64,000 nucleotides of DNA from JACCWP01 sp963801045. GTDB taxonomy: Bacteria > Actinomycetota > Actinomycetes > Propionibacteriales > Nocardioidaceae. The stretch is from positions 1,550,001 through 1,614,000 of the forward strand of contig CAWDDC010000004.1 in the NCBI GenBank assembly GCA_963801045.1. Reading direction: 5' to 3'. The notes beneath the pieces were generated by a model. It had not been told where the DNA came from. It ran no database searches and worked only from the letters and a program-made list of their open reading frames with translations. The position numbers were made by a program, and so were the translations under genes. Below are positions 18,500 through 27,429 of this stretch, piece by piece. The number at the start of each line of letters is the position of its first letter. Position 1 is the stretch's first letter.

Positions 18500-19908
18500 C
18501 GAGCACCGCCCACCCCGAGCTCGAGGGCCTGGGTCGGTACCAGTTCGGCTGGTCCGACTCCGACGTCGCCGGCACCGGCGCGCGGCGCGGCCTCAACGAG
18601 GAGGTCGTGCGCGACATCTCGTCGAAGAAGTCCGAGCCGCAGTGGATGCTCGACCTCAGGCTCAAGGGCCTGCGGTTGTTCGACCGCAAGCCGCTGCCGG
18701 CCTGGGGCGCCGACCTGTCGACGATCGACTTCGACAACATCAAGTACTTCGTCCGGTCGACCGAGAAGCAGGCGACGACCTGGGACGAGCTCCCCGACGA
18801 CATCAAGAACACCTACGACAAGCTCGGCATCCCCGAGGCGGAGAAGCAGCGCCTCGTGTCCGGCGTCGCCGCGCAGTACGAGTCCGAGGTCGTCTACCAC
18901 CAGATCCGCGAGGACCTGGAGGAGCAGGGCGTGCTGTTCCTCGACACCGACACCGCGCTGCGCGAGCACCCGGAGCTGTTCAAGGAGTACTTCGCCACCG
19001 TCATCCCGGTCGGCGACAACAAGTTCTCCGCGCTGAACAGCTCGGTGTGGTCCGGCGGTTCGTTCATCTACGTGCCGAAGGGCGTGCACGTCGACATCCC
19101 GCTGCAGGCCTACTTCCGGATCAACACCGAGAACATGGGCCAGTTCGAGCGGACGCTCATCATCGTCGACGAGGACGCCTACGTGCACTACGTCGAGGGC
19201 TGCACCGCGCCGATCTACTCCAGCGACTCGCTGCACTCGGCGGTCGTCGAGATCATCGTGAAGAAGGGCGCCCGCTGCCGCTACACGACCATCCAGAACT
19301 GGTCGAACAACGTCTACAACCTGGTGACCAAGCGGGCCACCTGCGAGGCCGGCGCCACCATGGAGTGGATCGACGGCAACATCGGCTCCAAGGTCACGAT
19401 GAAGTACCCGGCCGTCTACCTGATGGGTGAGCACGCCAAGGGCGAGACGCTGTCCGTCGCGTTCGCCGGCGAGGGCCAGCACCAGGACGCCGGCTCCAAG
19501 ATGGTGCACTGCGCGCCGCACACGAAGTCGTCGATCATCTCCAAGTCGGTGGCCCGCGGCGGTGGCCGCACGTCCTACCGCGGGCTGGTGCAGGTGCAGG
19601 AGGGGGCGCACCACTCGGCCAGCTCGGTCAAGTGCGACGCCCTGCTGGTCGACCAGATCAGCCGGTCGGACACCTACCCCTACAACGACATCCGCGAGGA
19701 CGACGTGTCGATGGCCCACGAGGCCACCGTCTCCAAGGTCAGCGACGACCAGCTGTTCTACCTGATGAGCCGTGGTCTCGACGAGGACGAGGCGATGGCG
19801 ATGATCGTGCGCGGCTTCGTCGAGCCGATCGCGCGCGAGCTTCCGATGGAGTACGCCCTCGAGCTCAACCGGCTGATCGAGCTGCAGATGGAGGGCGCGG
19901 TCGGCTGA
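18496..19908 (+). CDS. sufB: Fe-S cluster assembly scaffold SufB
   Basis: A 470-residue SufB, the scaffold subunit of the SufBCD complex. Conserved segments include WSGGSFIYVPKGVHV, YVEGCTAPIYSSDSLH and EATVSKVSDDQLFYLMSRGL. The length is that of an intein-free SufB; the intein present in some mycobacterial SufB genes is absent. ATG 18496 overlaps the sufR stop; the frame extends upstream within sufR but those residues are not SufB-like. Confidence 0.97.
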   Translation: MTSTAHPELEGLGRYQFGWSDSDVAGTGARRGLNEEVVRDISSKKSEPQWMLDLRLKGLRLFDRKPLPAWGADLSTIDFDNIKYFVRSTEKQATTWDELPDDIKNTYDKLGIPEAEKQRLVSGVAAQYESEVVYHQIREDLEEQGVLFLDTDTALREHPELFKEYFATVIPVGDNKFSALNSSVWSGGSFIYVPKGVHVDIPLQAYFRINTENMGQFERTLIIVDEDAYVHYVEGCTAPIYSSDSLHSAVVEIIVKKGARCRYTTIQNWSNNVYNLVTKRATCEAGATMEWIDGNIGSKVTMKYPAVYLMGEHAKGETLSVAFAGEGQHQDAGSKMVHCAPHTKSSIISKSVARGGGRTSYRGLVQVQEGAHHSASSVKCDALLVDQISRSDTYPYNDIREDDVSMAHEATVSKVSDDQLFYLMSRGLDEDEAMAMIVRGFVEPIARELPMEYALELNRLIELQMEGAVG

Positions 19909-19957
19909 TCGCCGCCCGACGCGCACCCGACTTCCCGCGACAGGAGAACGAGCACCA

Positions 19958-21154
19958 GTGACCACCGAGCCCACGGCCGTCCAGCATGCCGTCGAGACGG
20001 TCGAGAGCCACCTGCACCCGGCCGCGTCGTACGACCTGGCCGACCACCCCGTACCCACCGGGCGCGAGGAGGTGTGGCGGTTCACGCCGCTCAAGCGGAT
20101 GCGGGCGGTGCTGGTCGACGAGCCGTCCGACGCCCACCTCAAGTGGGAGCTGGACGCGCCCGACGGCGTGACCCTCACCGAGATCGACACGGCGGAGGCG
20201 ATCGCACTCGGCGGCACCGCGCCGGCCGACCGGCCCGCGGCGCTGGCCGTGGCTCACGCCGGTGTCGCGGCGCTGGTGGACGTCCCGGCCGAGGCCGAGC
20301 TGGACCGCCCCGTCGTGATCCGGCTGATCGGCACCTCGGCCGACGAGACCGTCTGGGGACACGTGGTGCTGCGGGTCGGCCGGCACGCCCGGGCGACCGT
20401 GGTGGTCGAGCACACCGGCAGCGCCCAGTACGCCGGGACGCTCCAGGTGCTGGTCGGCGACGCGGCCCAGCTCGACCTCGCCTCGCTGCAGCTGTGGAAC
20501 GACGACGCCGTGCACGCGGGCAATGTCGGCATCACCGTCGGCCGCGACGCGCGGGTCCGCTCGTACCAGGTGAGCTTCGGTGGCGGTGTGGTGCGGCTGG
20601 TCGAGACCGCGGACTACGCCGGGACCGGCGGCGAGGTCGAGATGTACGGCCTGTACTTCGCCGACGCCGGCCAGCACATCGAGCACCGGCTGCTGGTCGA
20701 CCACAACCACCCGCACACCCGCAGCAACGTCGACTACCGGGGCGCCCTGCAGGGCGACGGCGCACGCGCGGTCTGGATCGGGAACGTGCTGATCCGCAAG
20801 GTGGCGGAGGGTATCGAGACCTACGAGTCCAACCGCAACCTGGTGCTGACCGACGGCGCCCAGGCCCACTCGGTGCCCAACCTCGAGATCGAGACCGGCG
20901 ACATCGTGGGCGCCGGGCACGCCAGCACGACCGGTCGCTTCGACGACGAGCAGCTGTTCTACCTGCAGAGCCGCGGTGTCCCGGCAGAGGAGGCCAAGCG
21001 GCTGGTGGTGCACGGGTTCTTCGCCGGGATCCTGCGCAAGATCGGCATCCCCGACGTCGAGCAGCGGCTGATGGCCGCACTCGAGGCCGAGCTGGCGGCC
21101 AACGTCGGGCTGCCGCCCGCGACCGCCACCGAGCCGGTTTCGGAGCCGGCCTGA
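19958..21154 (+). CDS. sufD: Fe-S cluster assembly protein SufD
   Basis: A 398-residue paralogue of SufB, forming the SufBCD scaffold with SufB and the ATPase SufC. The C-terminal half has the SufBD beta-helix pattern, with VDYRGALQGDGARAVW, SRGVPAEEAKRLVVHGFF and a final helical end. The GTG start follows CAGGAGAACGAGCACCA. It lies 49 bp after sufB, and its stop overlaps the Rieske gene by one base. Confidence 0.95.
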   Translation: MTTEPTAVQHAVETVESHLHPAASYDLADHPVPTGREEVWRFTPLKRMRAVLVDEPSDAHLKWELDAPDGVTLTEIDTAEAIALGGTAPADRPAALAVAHAGVAALVDVPAEAELDRPVVIRLIGTSADETVWGHVVLRVGRHARATVVVEHTGSAQYAGTLQVLVGDAAQLDLASLQLWNDDAVHAGNVGITVGRDARVRSYQVSFGGGVVRLVETADYAGTGGEVEMYGLYFADAGQHIEHRLLVDHNHPHTRSNVDYRGALQGDGARAVWIGNVLIRKVAEGIETYESNRNLVLTDGAQAHSVPNLEIETGDIVGAGHASTTGRFDDEQLFYLQSRGVPAEEAKRLVVHGFFAGILRKIGIPDVEQRLMAALEAELAANVGLPPATATEPVSEPA

Positions 21155-21486
21155 TGGGCTTCCAGCGGGCCTGCAGCGTCGCCGAGCTCGAGGACGGCAA
21201 GCCGCTGCCCGTCGAGGTCGACGGCGTGGAGGTGGCGCTCGTGCGCTGCGACGGCGAGGTCTTCGCCATCCGCGACGAGTGCTCGCACGCCGAGATCGCG
21301 TTGTCCGAGGGCGAGGTGGAGGGCTGCACCGTCGAGTGCTGGCTGCACGGCTCGCGGTTCGACCTGCGCTCCGGCGTGGCGCTCGGGCTGCCCGCCACCG
21401 AACCCGTCGACGTCTATCCCGTCCAGCACGACGGCGACGACCTGCTGGTCGACGTCGAGCACCCACTGCAACCACAGGAGCACTGA
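21154..21486 (+). CDS. Rieske [2Fe-2S] ferredoxin of the suf operon
   Basis: A 110-residue non-haem-iron-type Rieske protein. The cluster ligands are visible as Cys43-x-His45 and Cys62-x2-His65 (CSH ... CWLH). It is likely an electron donor, or a cluster carrier coupled to the SUF system; its conserved place between sufD and sufC in actinobacteria supports a role in cluster assembly, but the exact partner is not known to me. Confidence 0.93.
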   Translation: MGFQRACSVAELEDGKPLPVEVDGVEVALVRCDGEVFAIRDECSHAEIALSEGEVEGCTVECWLHGSRFDLRSGVALGLPATEPVDVYPVQHDGDDLLVDVEHPLQPQEH

Positions 21487-21494
21487 GCACCCCG

Positions 21495-22259
21495 ATGTCC
21501 ACTCTCGAGATCCGCGACCTGCACGTCTCGGTCGACACCGACGACGGCGCCAAGGAGATCCTTCGCGGCGTCGACCTCACGGTGACGTCCGGTGAGACGC
21601 ACGCGATCATGGGGCCCAACGGCTCCGGCAAGTCCACGCTGGCGTACTCCATCGCCGGGCACCCCAAGTACCGGGTGACCAGCGGCACGGTCACCCTCGA
21701 CGGCGTCGACGTGCTGGACATGACCGTCGACGCGCGGGCCCGTGCCGGCCTGTTCCTCGCGATGCAGTACCCCGTCGAGGTGCCCGGCGTCTCCGTCGCG
21801 AACTTCCTGCGCACGGCCAAGACCGCGCTCGACGGCGAGGCGCCCAAGCTGCGCACCTGGGTCAAGGACGTCAACGACGCCCTGGACAAGGTGGGGATGG
21901 ACCGCGAGTTCGGCCAGCGCAACGTCAACGAGGGCTTCTCCGGCGGCGAGAAGAAGCGCCACGAGATCGTCCAGATGGAGCTGCTCAACCCGCAGTTCGC
22001 CATCCTGGACGAGACCGACTCCGGCCTCGACATCGACGCGCTCAAGGTCGTGGCCGAGGGCGTCAACCGGTTCAGCGCGCAGGGTGACCGGGGCGTGCTG
22101 CTGATCACCCACTACACCCGGATCCTGCGCTACATCAAGCCCGACCACGTGCACGTGTTCGTGGCCGGCCGGATCGCCGAGCAGGGCGGCGCCGAGCTGG
22201 CCGAGCGGCTCGAGGCCGAGGGCTACGACCGCTACACCAAGGCCGCCACGAAGGCGTGA
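21495..22259 (+). CDS. sufC: Fe-S cluster assembly ATPase SufC
   Basis: A 254-residue ABC-type ATPase driving the SufBCD scaffold. It has Walker A GPNGSGKST, signature FSGGEKKRHE, Walker B FAILDETDSGLDID and the H-loop ITHYTRIL, all typical of SufC. ATG 21495 is 8 bp after the Rieske stop. The frame is open upstream but only through the end of the Rieske gene. Confidence 0.96.
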   Translation: MSTLEIRDLHVSVDTDDGAKEILRGVDLTVTSGETHAIMGPNGSGKSTLAYSIAGHPKYRVTSGTVTLDGVDVLDMTVDARARAGLFLAMQYPVEVPGVSVANFLRTAKTALDGEAPKLRTWVKDVNDALDKVGMDREFGQRNVNEGFSGGEKKRHEIVQMELLNPQFAILDETDSGLDIDALKVVAEGVNRFSAQGDRGVLLITHYTRILRYIKPDHVHVFVAGRIAEQGGAELAERLEAEGYDRYTKAATKA

Positions 22260-22279
22260 CCACGAACAGGAGGGAAGCC

Positions 22280-23530
22280 GTGCCCACCCTGGACGTCGCC
22301 CGGATCCGCGGCGACTTCCCGATCCTGTCGCGCCGGCTCGCCGACGACCGGCCGCTGGTCTACCTCGACAGCGCCAACACGTCGCAGAAGCCGCGGCAGG
22401 TCATCGACGCGGTCCGCGACCACTACGCGCTGCACAACGCCAACGTGGCCCGGGCGATGCACCAGCTCGGCGCCGAGGCGACGTCCGCCTACGAGGGCGC
22501 CCGTGACTCGATCGCCGCCTTCATCGGCGCGCCGTCGCGCGACGAGGTGGTCTTCGCCAAGAACGCCTCCGAGGCGCTCAACCTCGTGGCCAACGTGCTC
22601 GCCTGGGCCGAGGGTGACCTGCGGGTCGGTCCCGGTGACGAGGTCGTCATCACCGAGATGGAGCACCACTCCAACATCGTGCCCTGGCAGCTGCTGTGCC
22701 AGCGCACCGGCGCGAAGCTGCGCTGGTTCGGGATCACCGACGACGGACGGCTCGACCTGTCCAACGTCGACGACCTGATCAACGAGCGCACCAAGGTGGT
22801 CTCGCTGGTCTGGGTGTCGAACATGCTCGGCACCGTCAACCCGGTCACCGAGATCGCGAGCCGGGCGAAGCAGGCCGGCGCGCTCACCGTCGTCGACGCG
22901 TCGCAGGCGGTGCCGCAGCTGCCGGTCGACGTGTCCACGCTCGGTGCCGACCTGGTCGCGTTCACCGGCCACAAGATGCTGGGCCCGACCGGCATCGGCG
23001 TGCTGTGGGGCCGCTACGACCTGCTCGCGCAGCTGCCACCGTTCCTCGGCGGCGGCGAGATGATCGAGACCGTCGCGATGGAGCGGTCGACCTACGCCGC
23101 GCCGCCGTCCCGGTTCGAGGCCGGCACCCCTCCGATCGCGCAGGCGGTCGGCCTGGGTGTGGCCGCCGACTACCTGAGCGGCGTCGGCATGGACGCCGTC
23201 GCCGCCCACGAGCAGGAGATCACCGCCTACGCGCTGAAGCGGCTGTCCGAGGTCCCCGGCATCCGGATCCTCGGCCCGACCGAGGCGGTCGACCGCGGGG
23301 GAGCGGTGAGCTTCGTCGTCGACGGCGTGCACCCGCACGACGTGAGCCAGGTGCTCGACTCGCGCGGTGTCGCCGTCCGGGCCGGACACCACTGCGCGAA
23401 GCCGGCACACGCGCGCTTCGGCGCACAGTCGTCGGTGCGGGCCTCGGTCTACCTGTACACGCAGGACGACGAGATCGACGCGCTGGTCGAGGGACTCGAG
23501 TACACCCGCTCCTACTTCGGGGTGGCGTGA
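22280..23530 (+). CDS. sufS: cysteine desulfurase SufS
   Basis: A 416-residue PLP enzyme taking sulfur from cysteine for cluster building. The PLP lysine is Lys232 (TGHKMLGPTG) and the catalytic cysteine is Cys372 (AGHHCAKP), as in group II desulfurases that work with SufU. GTG 22280 is chosen because AGGAGG lies 6 nt upstream. A GTG at 22256 overlapping the sufC stop is in frame but lacks such a site. The stop overlaps the sufU ATG by one base. Confidence 0.95.
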   Translation: MPTLDVARIRGDFPILSRRLADDRPLVYLDSANTSQKPRQVIDAVRDHYALHNANVARAMHQLGAEATSAYEGARDSIAAFIGAPSRDEVVFAKNASEALNLVANVLAWAEGDLRVGPGDEVVITEMEHHSNIVPWQLLCQRTGAKLRWFGITDDGRLDLSNVDDLINERTKVVSLVWVSNMLGTVNPVTEIASRAKQAGALTVVDASQAVPQLPVDVSTLGADLVAFTGHKMLGPTGIGVLWGRYDLLAQLPPFLGGGEMIETVAMERSTYAAPPSRFEAGTPPIAQAVGLGVAADYLSGVGMDAVAAHEQEITAYALKRLSEVPGIRILGPTEAVDRGGAVSFVVDGVHPHDVSQVLDSRGVAVRAGHHCAKPAHARFGAQSSVRASVYLYTQDDEIDALVEGLEYTRSYFGVA

Positions 23531-23976
23531 TGGACCTCGACGCGCTCTACCAGGAGATCATCCTGGACCACTACAAGCGCCCGCACCATGCCGGCCTGCG
23601 GGAGCCGTACGACACCGAGACTCACCACGTGAACCCGACCTGCGGCGACGAGATCACGCTGCGGGTGCACCTGTCCGGCGACACCGTCACGGACGTGTCC
23701 TACGACGCGGAGGGTTGCTCGATCAGCCAGGCCTCCGCGTCGGTGATGTCCGACCTGGTGATCGGCAAGACCGTGCCCGAGGCGATGAGCCTGCACCAGG
23801 AGTTCGTCGACCTGATGCAGAGCCGCGGCAGCGTGGAGCCCGACGAGGAGCGGTTGGAGGACGGCGTCGCGTTCGCTGGCGTCGCGAAGTTCCCGGCGCG
23901 GATCAAGTGCGCACTGCTGGGATGGATGGCCTGGAAGGACGCCGTCGCCCAAGCGACGGGGAAGGAGACCCCATGA
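23530..23976 (+). CDS. sufU: SufU, zinc-dependent sulfurtransferase partner of SufS
   Basis: A 148-residue IscU-like protein. The ligand set Cys38, Asp40, Cys63 and Cys127 (CGDE, GCSIS, IKCALLGW) and the insertion between Cys63 and Cys127 fit SufU. SufU takes persulfide sulfur from SufS and passes it to the SufB scaffold. Overlaps with sufS and sufT point to coupled translation. Confidence 0.95.
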   Translation: MDLDALYQEIILDHYKRPHHAGLREPYDTETHHVNPTCGDEITLRVHLSGDTVTDVSYDAEGCSISQASASVMSDLVIGKTVPEAMSLHQEFVDLMQSRGSVEPDEERLEDGVAFAGVAKFPARIKCALLGWMAWKDAVAQATGKETP

Positions 23977-24338
23977 CCGAGCAGACGACCGAGAGCAGCG
24001 ACCTCCCCGAGGTCGACCTGTCGCCGAGCGGCGAGGCGTCGGTCGACGACCTCACCGAGGCGATGCGCGACGTGGTCGACCCCGAGCTGGGCATCAACGT
24101 GGTCGACCTCGGCCTGGTCTACGGCATCCACGTCGACGACAACCAGGCGACGATCGACATGACGTTGACGTCGGCGGCCTGCCCGCTGACCGACGTGATC
24201 GAGGACCAGACCCGCCAGGCGCTCGAGGGCCTGGTCGAAGGGTTCGCCATCAACTGGGTCTGGATGCCCCCGTGGGGCCCGGACAAGATCACCGACGACG
24301 GCCGCGAGCAGCTCAGGGCGCTCGGCTTCAGCATCTGA
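23973..24338 (+). CDS. sufT: SufT-like MIP18/DUF59 Fe-S maturation protein
   Basis: A 121-residue protein of the MIP18 (DUF59) family. The core begins at about residue 22 with VDDLTEAMRDVVDPELGINVVDLGLVY, and the conserved cysteine is Cys70 in TSAACPLTD. Such proteins assist late Fe-S cluster delivery. It is last in the suf operon, overlapping sufU by 4 bp. Confidence 0.92.
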   Translation: MTEQTTESSDLPEVDLSPSGEASVDDLTEAMRDVVDPELGINVVDLGLVYGIHVDDNQATIDMTLTSAACPLTDVIEDQTRQALEGLVEGFAINWVWMPPWGPDKITDDGREQLRALGFSI

Positions 24339-24354
24339 CCCGAGCCACGGTCAG
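24335..24354 (+). terminator. short hairpin between convergent sufT and the T7SS island
   Basis: CTGACC (24335-24340) and GGTCAG (24349-24354) can pair with an 8-nt loop. The arms contain the sufT stop and, on the other strand, the stop of the next gene, as expected of a compact bidirectional terminator. There is no U-tract, so intrinsic termination is uncertain. Confidence 0.3.
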
Positions 24355-25094
24355 GGCGTCCCGGCCAGCTCGTGGTCGTCGGGCAGCAGCCGGGTGAGGG
24401 AGCGCCACACCGCGGTCGTCGTGGCCGGCCAGACCAGCACCCGGTTCCCGGCCGGCTCGAGCAGCCACACCCCGAACGGGCTGGCGTCGAGCAGGTCGAG
24501 CGCCCGCCCGCCGGGCTCGCCGGGAGCCGGCGACCACTCCACCGCTACCGTCCAGCGCCGGCAGCGTCCTGCGGCCAGCGCCTCCACCACGACCTGTGCG
24601 TGGTCACCAGCCTGTGCGACGGCCTCCTGGTCGACATCGGCCAGTGCGGCCTCGCGCTCGTCGTCGGAGGAGGCCAGGACGGCCGTCAGCACCCCGGCCG
24701 GCAGCTGCCAGGGCTCGCCCGGGTGCCGCCGCCGCGGCCCGAGCCCCATCAGCCGCGCCAGGCCGGCGGGGACGAAGCTCGGGTGGAGGCCCGCGACCTC
24801 GCACCGGTCGCCGGGCAGCGGCAGCAGCACCGCCGCGGCACCGAGCGTTGCCCACCCGCTCGCGTGGTCGGCGCCGTCGCGCTGCACCGTGAAGCGGCAC
24901 ACCGGGTCGGTGACCGCCTCCAGCAGCGGCTGCACGACCGCGTGCGGGCGACCGCCGCGAAGCACGCCCGCGTCCACCAGCGAGGCCAGCGCCACGTCGG
25001 GAGGCGCGCCGCCTCCGGCCCAGGCCACCAGTGCCGCGAAGTCGGAGCGGGACAGCCGCAACCGCCCGGTGTCCGCGTCGAAGTCGATGCTCAC
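24351..25094 (-). CDS. possible EspG-like T7SS-associated protein
   Basis: A 247-residue soluble protein with no signal peptide. It starts LSRSDFAALVAWAG and ends with GVWLLEPAGNRVLVWPATT, a layout that loosely recalls EspG-type cytosolic chaperones of ESX substrates, but I cannot confirm the family by eye. GTG 25094 overlaps the stop of the upstream LpqN-like gene by 4 bp. It is the last gene of the minus-strand T7SS operon, so a role in substrate handling is plausible. Confidence 0.55.
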   Translation of the reverse strand: MSIDFDADTGRLRLSRSDFAALVAWAGGGAPPDVALASLVDAGVLRGGRPHAVVQPLLEAVTDPVCRFTVQRDGADHASGWATLGAAAVLLPLPGDRCEVAGLHPSFVPAGLARLMGLGPRRRHPGEPWQLPAGVLTAVLASSDDEREAALADVDQEAVAQAGDHAQVVVEALAAGRCRRWTVAVEWSPAPGEPGGRALDLLDASPFGVWLLEPAGNRVLVWPATTTAVWRSLTRLLPDDHELAGTP

Positions 25095-25624
25095 GACGCC
25101 TCCGCCGGCAACGGGTCGGGATGTCCGGGCGGGCGCCAGTGCGCAGCCACCTGCGCCGTCAGGTCGGCCAGGCCGGCGTAGGCGAGACTGCCCACCGAGG
25201 CGGTGAGCGTCCACCCGTGCGGTCGCCCCTCGTCGCCCGGCAGGACGATCGCCCACTGCTCCATCGTCACGCTGCGGTTCTGGTCGGTGCGGTGATGCGC
25301 CAGTCGGCGGATGGCCGGCTCGCCGGCCAGCCGCATCCGCTCCAGGTCGAGCACCAGGTACTCGGTGAGCGACCCGGGGAACAGCTTCTCGGTGCCGGCC
25401 TGCCACTCCGACAGGTCGAGGCCGTCGTCGAGCCGGTCGACGGTGACCACCAGGTTGGCCCGGAAGCCGGGTTCCTGGTCGGCCGGCTGTTCGGGCTCGA
25501 CCGTGATCAGGACCAGGCCGGGATGCACGTCCTCCGCACGTTCCCACCCGTCGGGCAATGGCATCGTCATGCCGCCGGGATGCCGGTAGGTGACCAGTGC
25601 AGCCGGCGTCGGAGGCTCAGCCAT
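25091..25624 (-). CDS. LpqN/DUF1795-like protein
   Basis: A 177-residue protein from ATG 25624; the frame is open 13 codons further up, but ATG 25624 lies just after the previous stop. The pattern (MTMPLPDGWERAED, then FRANLVVTV, a LSEW helix, MEQWAIVLPG and TLTASVGS) matches the PsbP-like fold of LpqN/DUF1795 proteins. No signal peptide or lipobox is visible, unlike mycobacterial LpqN. DUF1795 proteins serve as effector chaperones (EagR) in type VI systems, so a similar job beside this T7SS toxin candidate is an attractive inference. Confidence 0.6.
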   Translation of the reverse strand: MAEPPTPAALVTYRHPGGMTMPLPDGWERAEDVHPGLVLITVEPEQPADQEPGFRANLVVTVDRLDDGLDLSEWQAGTEKLFPGSLTEYLVLDLERMRLAGEPAIRRLAHHRTDQNRSVTMEQWAIVLPGDEGRPHGWTLTASVGSLAYAGLADLTAQVAAHWRPPGHPDPLPAEAS

Positions 25625-26033
25625 CGGCGCGACGCTGCTCGCCGCGAGGCCGGGTCGCTGCACGGGCGGCCCGGCCGGCGGGGCCGCGCAGGGCCTCCAC
25701 CCGCTGCCGGGCGGTCATCGAGCGGTACCAGCCCGGTCCCCACCACCGGGGACCCCACGAGCCGATCACGAACACCGGGAAGCCGAACAGCCACACGAAG
25801 GACGCGATCATGCCGAGCGGCGTGCTCTGCGGCTCGTCACCGGGCACCAGCGCGATCAGGCCGGTGCCGAGCAGGATGAGACCGACGCCCGGCGCGAATC
25901 CCAGCGCCATGGTGTCGCCCTGCCAGATCCGGATCCACCAGCGCGACTTCGACGAGCGTCCGCGCCACGACCACACGGCGATCAGCAGCAGAACGACCCC
26001 GAGCAGGGCGATCCACGACTTCTCCCAGTGCAT
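25617..26033 (-). CDS. small three-TM membrane protein, candidate immunity protein
   Basis: A 138-residue protein with hydrophobic segments at about residues 7-24, 42-63 and 73-92, and a basic C-terminal tail (about 105-138). I recognise no family. It begins 27 bp after the 441-aa glycine-zipper protein in the same operon. In T7SS toxin loci of Firmicutes the gene after a membrane-acting toxin often encodes a multi-pass immunity protein; here that is inference from position and topology only. Confidence 0.6.
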   Translation of the reverse strand: MHWEKSWIALLGVVLLLIAVWSWRGRSSKSRWWIRIWQGDTMALGFAPGVGLILLGTGLIALVPGDEPQSTPLGMIASFVWLFGFPVFVIGSWGPRWWGPGWYRSMTARQRVEALRGPAGRAARAATRPRGEQRRADG

Positions 26034-26060
26034 GAGCCTCCACCCACGTCGGAGCCGGGG

Positions 26061-27386
26061 TCACAACCCGAAGAAGTCTCCCACGGCCTCGCCGGCGTCG
26101 CCGAGCGCGTCTCCGGCGTCGTCGACGAGGTCGCCGGCCGCGTCGACCGCCTCACCACCGGCGTCCCACACCGCCTCGGCACCCTCGGCGACTCCCTCGG
26201 CGAGCTGTCCGCCGTACTCCACGACGTGGTCGGAGACCCAGTCGCCCACCCCGGCACCGATGGCGCCGCCGACCAGTCCGCCGACCGCACCGCCGATGAC
26301 GGTGCCGACCGGCCCGCCCAGCGACCCGATGGCTGCACCGAGCTGGGCACCTCCGGCCGCACCCGCCCAGGCGCCCGCGCCGGTGACGACACCGGCCGTC
26401 CCGGCGCGGCCGACGCGTTCGGCCGTGGACAGGCTCGGGTCGTTGGCGTCCTGCTGCCACTGGCTGAACGCCGAGGTGCCCACGGTGAGCACGGTTCCGG
26501 CGCGGCCGACCCACTTGCTGGCGCTGGCCCACCGGGCGTACGCCGCGGCGTTGCCGGGGTTGGCCACGTAGTTGCTGCCCTGGCCGGCGCGCCAGGCGTT
26601 GAGCCACGACGGCGTGCCGTTGACGGGCAGGAACTGTCCGTTCGCGCCGCGGGGGGCGAACCGGCCCAGCACGCCCTGGGTGACGTACTTGGAGCCGATG
26701 CCGAACGCCTGGATGGCCCGTGCCGTGCCCCACGTCGACAACCCGAACGCGGAGGTGTCGGTCGGGTAGAACGTGCCGGAGAACTTCTTCCAGATCTCGC
26801 CCGCGATCTCGGCCGCCTCGGGTGGCAGCGCACCGGCCTGGAACAGAGTCAGCGCCGCCTCCGCGGTGGGTCCCTGGTCGAGCACCCCGGCGACCTCGCC
26901 GGCACCGGTGTCCAGCTCGTCGTCCAGCGCCAGCTTGCGTCGTACGAGCTCGGCGCGCAGGCCCGCGGCGGCATCGGCGACCGCACCGTCGAAGGCAGCC
27001 TGGCCGTCGCCGGGGGACTGCGTACCGCAGTGCGGCCCGAGGTAGGCGGAGGAGTCGACGCCGAAGCTGCTGGCCTGTGCGGCCGCCCACTCCTGGTTCA
27101 GCAGGTCGATCTCGCCGTTGTAGGTGCTGACCATGTCGCCCCAGAGGTTGAGGCAGCCGTGCACGATCAGGGACGAGCCGTCCAGCGCCTGGCTGGACGA
27201 CACCACCGGCTGGGGCGCCGCGAACAGCGGTGCGGAGAGGTCGCCGCTCACCGCCGTGCACGCGACCCGCCCACGCCCGCTCACCGAGGTGCCCACCTCG
27301 CGACACCGGTCACCCGCGGTCGCGGCCCGCTCGGATGCCGAGAAGATCGATCCGGGTGTCGCGGGGTAGTGCTCGAACAGGCTCAT
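26061..27386 (-). CDS. candidate T7SS effector with a glycine-zipper hydrophobic region
   Basis: A 441-residue protein without a signal peptide. The N-terminal ~200 residues are predicted helical, with a YNGEIDLLNQEWAAAQASSF stretch (about 89-108) like the helical targeting regions of WXG100/LXG substrates. A Gly/Ala-rich hydrophobic region at about 328-381 has many GxxxG spacings (GGAVGGLVGGAIGAGVG), followed by a C-terminal acidic Asp/Gly/Ala tail (about 395-438). Glycine zippers of this kind occur in membrane-depolarising T7SS toxins. No catalytic motif is seen. It lies downstream of eccC and two WXG100-type genes and upstream of a three-TM protein. Confidence 0.6.
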   Translation of the reverse strand: MSLFEHYPATPGSIFSASERAATAGDRCREVGTSVSGRGRVACTAVSGDLSAPLFAAPQPVVSSSQALDGSSLIVHGCLNLWGDMVSTYNGEIDLLNQEWAAAQASSFGVDSSAYLGPHCGTQSPGDGQAAFDGAVADAAAGLRAELVRRKLALDDELDTGAGEVAGVLDQGPTAEAALTLFQAGALPPEAAEIAGEIWKKFSGTFYPTDTSAFGLSTWGTARAIQAFGIGSKYVTQGVLGRFAPRGANGQFLPVNGTPSWLNAWRAGQGSNYVANPGNAAAYARWASASKWVGRAGTVLTVGTSAFSQWQQDANDPSLSTAERVGRAGTAGVVTGAGAWAGAAGGAQLGAAIGSLGGPVGTVIGGAVGGLVGGAIGAGVGDWVSDHVVEYGGQLAEGVAEGAEAVWDAGGEAVDAAGDLVDDAGDALGDAGEAVGDFFGL

Positions 27387-27429
27387 CTCGCTCCCACGTC
27401 GCTCGACGGTGCCGCTGCAGGTCAGCCGC

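Noticed and set aside
18496..19908. An intein in SufB, as in some mycobacteria
   Set aside because: The protein is 470 residues with unbroken SufB motifs.
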